A DNA stretch of 64,000 nucleotides from Chromobacterium rhizoryzae. Lineage in GTDB: Bacteria; Pseudomonadota; Gammaproteobacteria; Burkholderiales; Chromobacteriaceae. The DNA lies in contig NZ_CP066126.1 of assembly GCF_020544465.1 (NCBI RefSeq), positions 3,224,001 through 3,288,000 on the forward strand, written 5' to 3'. Position 1 is the stretch's first letter; every line of letters starts with the position of its first letter. Both the position numbers and the translations under genes were made by a program. A model generated the notes under the pieces. It worked only from the letters and a program-made list of their open reading frames with translations, had not been told where the DNA came from and made no database searches. Positions 61,286 to 64,000 of this stretch are shown piece after piece.

Positions 61286-62116
61286 ATGGACCGCTCTCAT
61301 CCCAAACCCGTGCTGGACATCGCCCTGGTGGGCTGCGGCGCCGTCGGCGCCGGCGTGCTGGAAGGGATCGCGGCGGAGCCGGCCCTGCGCGTCGGCCAGG
61401 TGCTGGTGCCCGCGCCGGACGACGCCCGCGTCCGCGACACCCTGGCCCGCCTCGCCCCGCAGGCGAGGCCGCGGCGCGCGCTGGACCCGGACGCGGACGC
61501 GCCGGATCTGCTGGTGGAATGCGCCGGCCACGCCGCCGTCGCCCAACACGTGCTGCCGGCGCTGGAGCGCGGCATCGACTGCCTGATCGTCTCCGCCGGC
61601 GCGCTGACCGAAGACGGCTTGGCGGAACGGCTGGAACAGGCGGCCCGGCGCGGCGGCGCGCAAGCGCGCCTGCTCTCCGGCGCCGTCGGCGCCATCGACG
61701 CGCTGGCCGCCGCTCGTCTGGGGGGGCTGGAACAGGTGAGCTACACCGGCCGCAAGCCGCCGCTGGCCTGGCGCGGCACGCCGGCGGAACGGGATTGGGA
61801 TCTGGCGGCCTTGAGCCAGGCGCAATTGATCTTCTCCGGCAGCGCGCGGGAAGCGGCGCGGCGTTTTCCCAAGAACGCCAACGTCGCCGCCACCGTGGCG
61901 CTGGCCAGCCTGGGCCTGGACCGGGTGCAGGTCCGGCTCTACGCCGACCCGGCCGCCCACGGCAACCAGCATTGCATAGACGCCCGCGGCGGCTTCGGCG
62001 AGCTCAGTCTCAGCCTGCAAGGCCAAGCGCTGCCCGGCAATCCGAAAACCTCCGCCCTCACGGTTTACAGCGTGGTCCGAGCCTTGCTCAACCATGTCCG
62101 GGCCATCGCCATCTAG
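61286..62116 (+). CDS. L-aspartate dehydrogenase-like protein
   Basis: 276 residues. GCGAVGAGV Rossmann motif, SGAVGAIDALAAAR, RFPKNANVAATVALA, the catalytic-type His in GNQHCID and GNPKTSALTVYSVV are all NadX-family blocks. The family oxidises L-aspartate to iminoaspartate, or runs in reverse. In a catabolic operon it may act on a related amino or imino acid rather than feed NAD synthesis; no nadA or nadC is nearby. Confidence 0.88.
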   Translation: MDRSHPKPVLDIALVGCGAVGAGVLEGIAAEPALRVGQVLVPAPDDARVRDTLARLAPQARPRRALDPDADAPDLLVECAGHAAVAQHVLPALERGIDCLIVSAGALTEDGLAERLEQAARRGGAQARLLSGAVGAIDALAAARLGGLEQVSYTGRKPPLAWRGTPAERDWDLAALSQAQLIFSGSAREAARRFPKNANVAATVALASLGLDRVQVRLYADPAAHGNQHCIDARGGFGELSLSLQGQALPGNPKTSALTVYSVVRALLNHVRAIAI

Positions 62117-62124
62117 GAGCCATC

Positions 62125-63603
62125 ATGAGCACACTCCCCTCCCCCCTGCCCATTTGCATTGCCGGCGCGTGGCGGCCAGGCCGCGGCGATCTCTATCACA
62201 GCCGCTACCCCGCCACCGACGAAGCCGTGGCCGGTCTGCACGCCGCCAGCCTGGACGATGTGGAAGAAGCCGTCCAGGGCGCGCAACGCGCCTTCGACGC
62301 CAGCGGCTGGCCGCAGTGGAAGCCGCACCAACGCGCGCGGGTGCTCTACCGCGTGGCCGAAGGCATCCGCGCGCGCGCCGAAGAACTGGCCCAGTTGCAA
62401 AGGCTGGACAACGGCAAACCCATCCGGGAAACCCGCGCCTTGGTGGCCAGCGCCGCCGACACCTTTCAATTCTTCGCCGCCGCCTGCGAAACGCTGGAAG
62501 ACAGCGTCACCCCCTCGCGCGGCGATTATCTGAGCCTGAGCCTGCACGAGCCCATGGGCGTGGTGGCCGCCATCACCCCCTGGAACTCCCCCATCGCCAG
62601 CGAGGCGCAAAAACTGGCTCCGGCCCTAGCCGCCGGCAACGCCGTGGTGCTGAAACCGGCCGAGGCCACGCCGCTGCTGGCGCTGGAGCTGGCCAGGATC
62701 TGCGAACAGGCCGGCCTGCCCAAGGGCCTGCTCAGCGTGCTGCCCGGCAAGGGCTCGCTGATCGGCGATGCCATCGTGCGTCATCCGCTGGTGCGGCGCG
62801 TGGCCTTTACCGGCGGCACCGCCACCGGCCGCCATATCGCCGCGCTGGCGGCGCAAAAACTGATGCCGGTCTCGCTGGAGCTGGGCGGCAAGTCCCCGAC
62901 CATCGTGTTTGCCGACGCCGACCTCGACCACGCCGTGGCCGGCGTGCTCTACGGCATCTTCAGCTCCTCCGGCGAATCCTGCGTCGCCGGCTCCCGGCTC
63001 TTCATCGCCCGCCCGCTGTACGCCGATTTCATCGCCCGGCTGTCGGCCGGCGCCCGGCGCTTGCGCCTGGGCGACCCGGCCGACCCCCTCACCCAGATGG
63101 GACCGCTGATCAGCGCCGCCCACCGCGAACAGGTGGAAGCCCATGTGGCGCGCGCGCTGGAGGACGGCGGCCGCCTGCTCTGCGGCGGCGAGCGTCCGCG
63201 CGGCGCCCTGTTTGATCGCGGCCATTACTACCCGCCCACCATCGTCGACGGCCTGGACAACCAGGCGCGGCTATGCCGGGACGAAGTCTTCGGCCCGGTG
63301 CTGGCGGCGCTGCCCTTCGACGACGAGGCCGATCTGATCGCCCAGGCCAACGACAGCGTCTACGCGCTGGCGGCCGGCGTCTGGACCCGCGACGCGCAGC
63401 GCGCCTGGCGCCTGGCGCGCGCGCTGCAGGCCGGCACCGTATGGATCAACACCTACAAGCAGTTCTCGGCGGCCACCCCTTTCGGCGGCTGGCGCGACAG
63501 CGGGCTGGGCCGCGAAAAAGGCCGGCACGGCATCTTGCAATACATGGAGCAGAAAGGCGTGTACTGGGGGCTGAATCCGGAACCGCTGCCCTGGGCCAAC
63601 TAA
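62125..63603 (+). CDS. Aldehyde dehydrogenase
   Basis: 492 residues, NAD(P)-dependent ALDH. FTGGTATGRHI, catalytic Glu252 (LELGGKSP) and Cys286 (SSSGESCVAGSRL) are present. It would oxidise an aldehyde, perhaps produced by the ThDP enzyme encoded two genes upstream. The start at 62125 follows AGGAG by five bases. Its TAA stop shares a base with family B copy B3. Confidence 0.92.
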   Translation: MSTLPSPLPICIAGAWRPGRGDLYHSRYPATDEAVAGLHAASLDDVEEAVQGAQRAFDASGWPQWKPHQRARVLYRVAEGIRARAEELAQLQRLDNGKPIRETRALVASAADTFQFFAAACETLEDSVTPSRGDYLSLSLHEPMGVVAAITPWNSPIASEAQKLAPALAAGNAVVLKPAEATPLLALELARICEQAGLPKGLLSVLPGKGSLIGDAIVRHPLVRRVAFTGGTATGRHIAALAAQKLMPVSLELGGKSPTIVFADADLDHAVAGVLYGIFSSSGESCVAGSRLFIARPLYADFIARLSAGARRLRLGDPADPLTQMGPLISAAHREQVEAHVARALEDGGRLLCGGERPRGALFDRGHYYPPTIVDGLDNQARLCRDEVFGPVLAALPFDDEADLIAQANDSVYALAAGVWTRDAQRAWRLARALQAGTVWINTYKQFSAATPFGGWRDSGLGREKGRHGILQYMEQKGVYWGLNPEPLPWAN

Positions 63604-63666
63604 GAGTCCGCTCACAAAACCCCTAGCTGGGCTCAGGCTCTCTACGCGGTTTTGCCAGCGGCTCCA
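63603..63666 (+). repeat. Family B repeat, short copy (B3)
   Basis: 64 bp, apparently deleted internally. Ends are AGAGTCCGCTCACAAAACC and CGGTTTTGCCAGCGGCTC, inverted. It starts on the last A of the ALDH stop codon and lies 42 bases before the next gene. Confidence 0.75.
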
Positions 63667-63707
63667 AACCGCATTCCACCGGCTTCACAACAAGAGGAGG
63701 ATCCGCC

Positions 63708-64000
63708 ATGGCGGTGCTTGGCATAGACGAAGTGAACTATCGCGCGGCCGATCTGGCCGCCTGCAAACGCTTTTTCCTGGATTGGGGACTGCGCCTGGAG
63801 CGGGAAAGCGATCAGCAACTGGAATTCCGCAGCCTCAACGACTGCGTGGTGCGCGTCTCCCACCCGGACCTGCCCGGACTGCCCGCCGGCCTGGAGGAAG
63901 GGCCCACCTTGGTGGAAGTGGTCTGGGGAGTGGAAAGCGCCGGCGATCTGGATCAATACGCCGCGCAGTTGCGCAATCTGCCCGGCTTCCGGCGCGAAGC
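63708..64000 (+). CDS. VOC-fold protein (glyoxalase/extradiol dioxygenase superfamily), 5' part
   Basis: 97 residues visible, running off the right edge. IDEVNYRAADLAACKRFFLDWGLRLERE is the typical beta-alpha-beta module opening. AGGAGG precedes the ATG. Whether it is a metal-dependent ring-cleavage dioxygenase cannot be told from this part; the neighbouring hydrolase, ALDH and ThDP enzyme would fit that. Confidence 0.8.
   Translation, partial: MAVLGIDEVNYRAADLAACKRFFLDWGLRLERESDQQLEFRSLNDCVVRVSHPDLPGLPAGLEEGPTLVEVVWGVESAGDLDQYAAQLRNLPGFRRE

Noticed and set aside
1..64000. tRNA or rRNA genes
   Set aside because: I found no cloverleaf-like or rRNA-like sequence in the intergenic regions; a tRNA scanner would settle this.

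Overview
This is a GC-rich chromosomal window from a betaproteobacterium. Gene content points to the Neisseriales, most likely Chromobacterium or a close relative. The main clues are the intact rpsB-tsf-pyrH-frr-uppS-cdsA-dxr-rseP-bamA-ompH-lpxD-fabZ-lpxA-lpxB-rnhB block, the earP-efp pair with an Arg32-type EF-P, and a preQ1-type leader in front of a yhhQ-like transporter gene. No database search was run, so the genus is an inference.

Layout. (1) 1-1360: 5' part of a cas3 gene, read leftwards out of the window; no repeat-spacer array is visible. (2) 1.6-7.2 kb: secreted hydrolase, a repeat-filled gap, a RES-Xre type toxin-antitoxin pair with its operator, a chemoreceptor, and an integral membrane protein with an HExxH motif. 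(3) 7.3-12.9 kb: leftward four-gene peptide-type ABC importer. (4) 13-25.4 kb: SDR, then xseB-ispA-dxs (isoprenoid precursors), an unknown protein with an internal duplication, a hydrolase, dsbD, a YdiK-like permease, a LysE/RhtB exporter, and the leftward mobB-moeA-ferredoxin operon. (5) 25.5-40.2 kb: long leftward cell-envelope and translation block ending in a DNA glycosylase gene. Several of its junctions carry terminator-like hairpins, and rpsB has a promoter and a structured leader. (6) 40.3-54.5 kb: housekeeping and respiratory genes: a nitronate monooxygenase-like enzyme, bipA, a possible FabMG-type reductase, a quinone oxidoreductase, yhhQ under a preQ1-I riboswitch, ccoI-ccoS, a nucleoside transporter, and earP-efp. 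(7) 54.5-64 kb: an apparent catabolic island. A cupin gene faces a rightward run of Tsx-like outer-membrane channel, SDR, alpha/beta hydrolase, IclR regulator, divergent SDR, ThDP enzyme, aspartate dehydrogenase, aldehyde dehydrogenase and VOC-fold protein. Three inverted repeats lie in the divergent promoter region. Its substrate is unknown.

The most unusual structure is a set of dispersed non-coding repeats. Family A has six copies, five of exactly 142 bp and one of 145 bp. The terminal inverted repeats exist in two sequence versions whose two ends change together, and a central GTAC-loop-GTAC hairpin shows a compensatory change. Family B has three copies (64-114 bp), similar ends, and in its best copy the same central motif. 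In four of the nine copies the first base of the repeat is the last A of a TAA stop codon of the gene reading into it.
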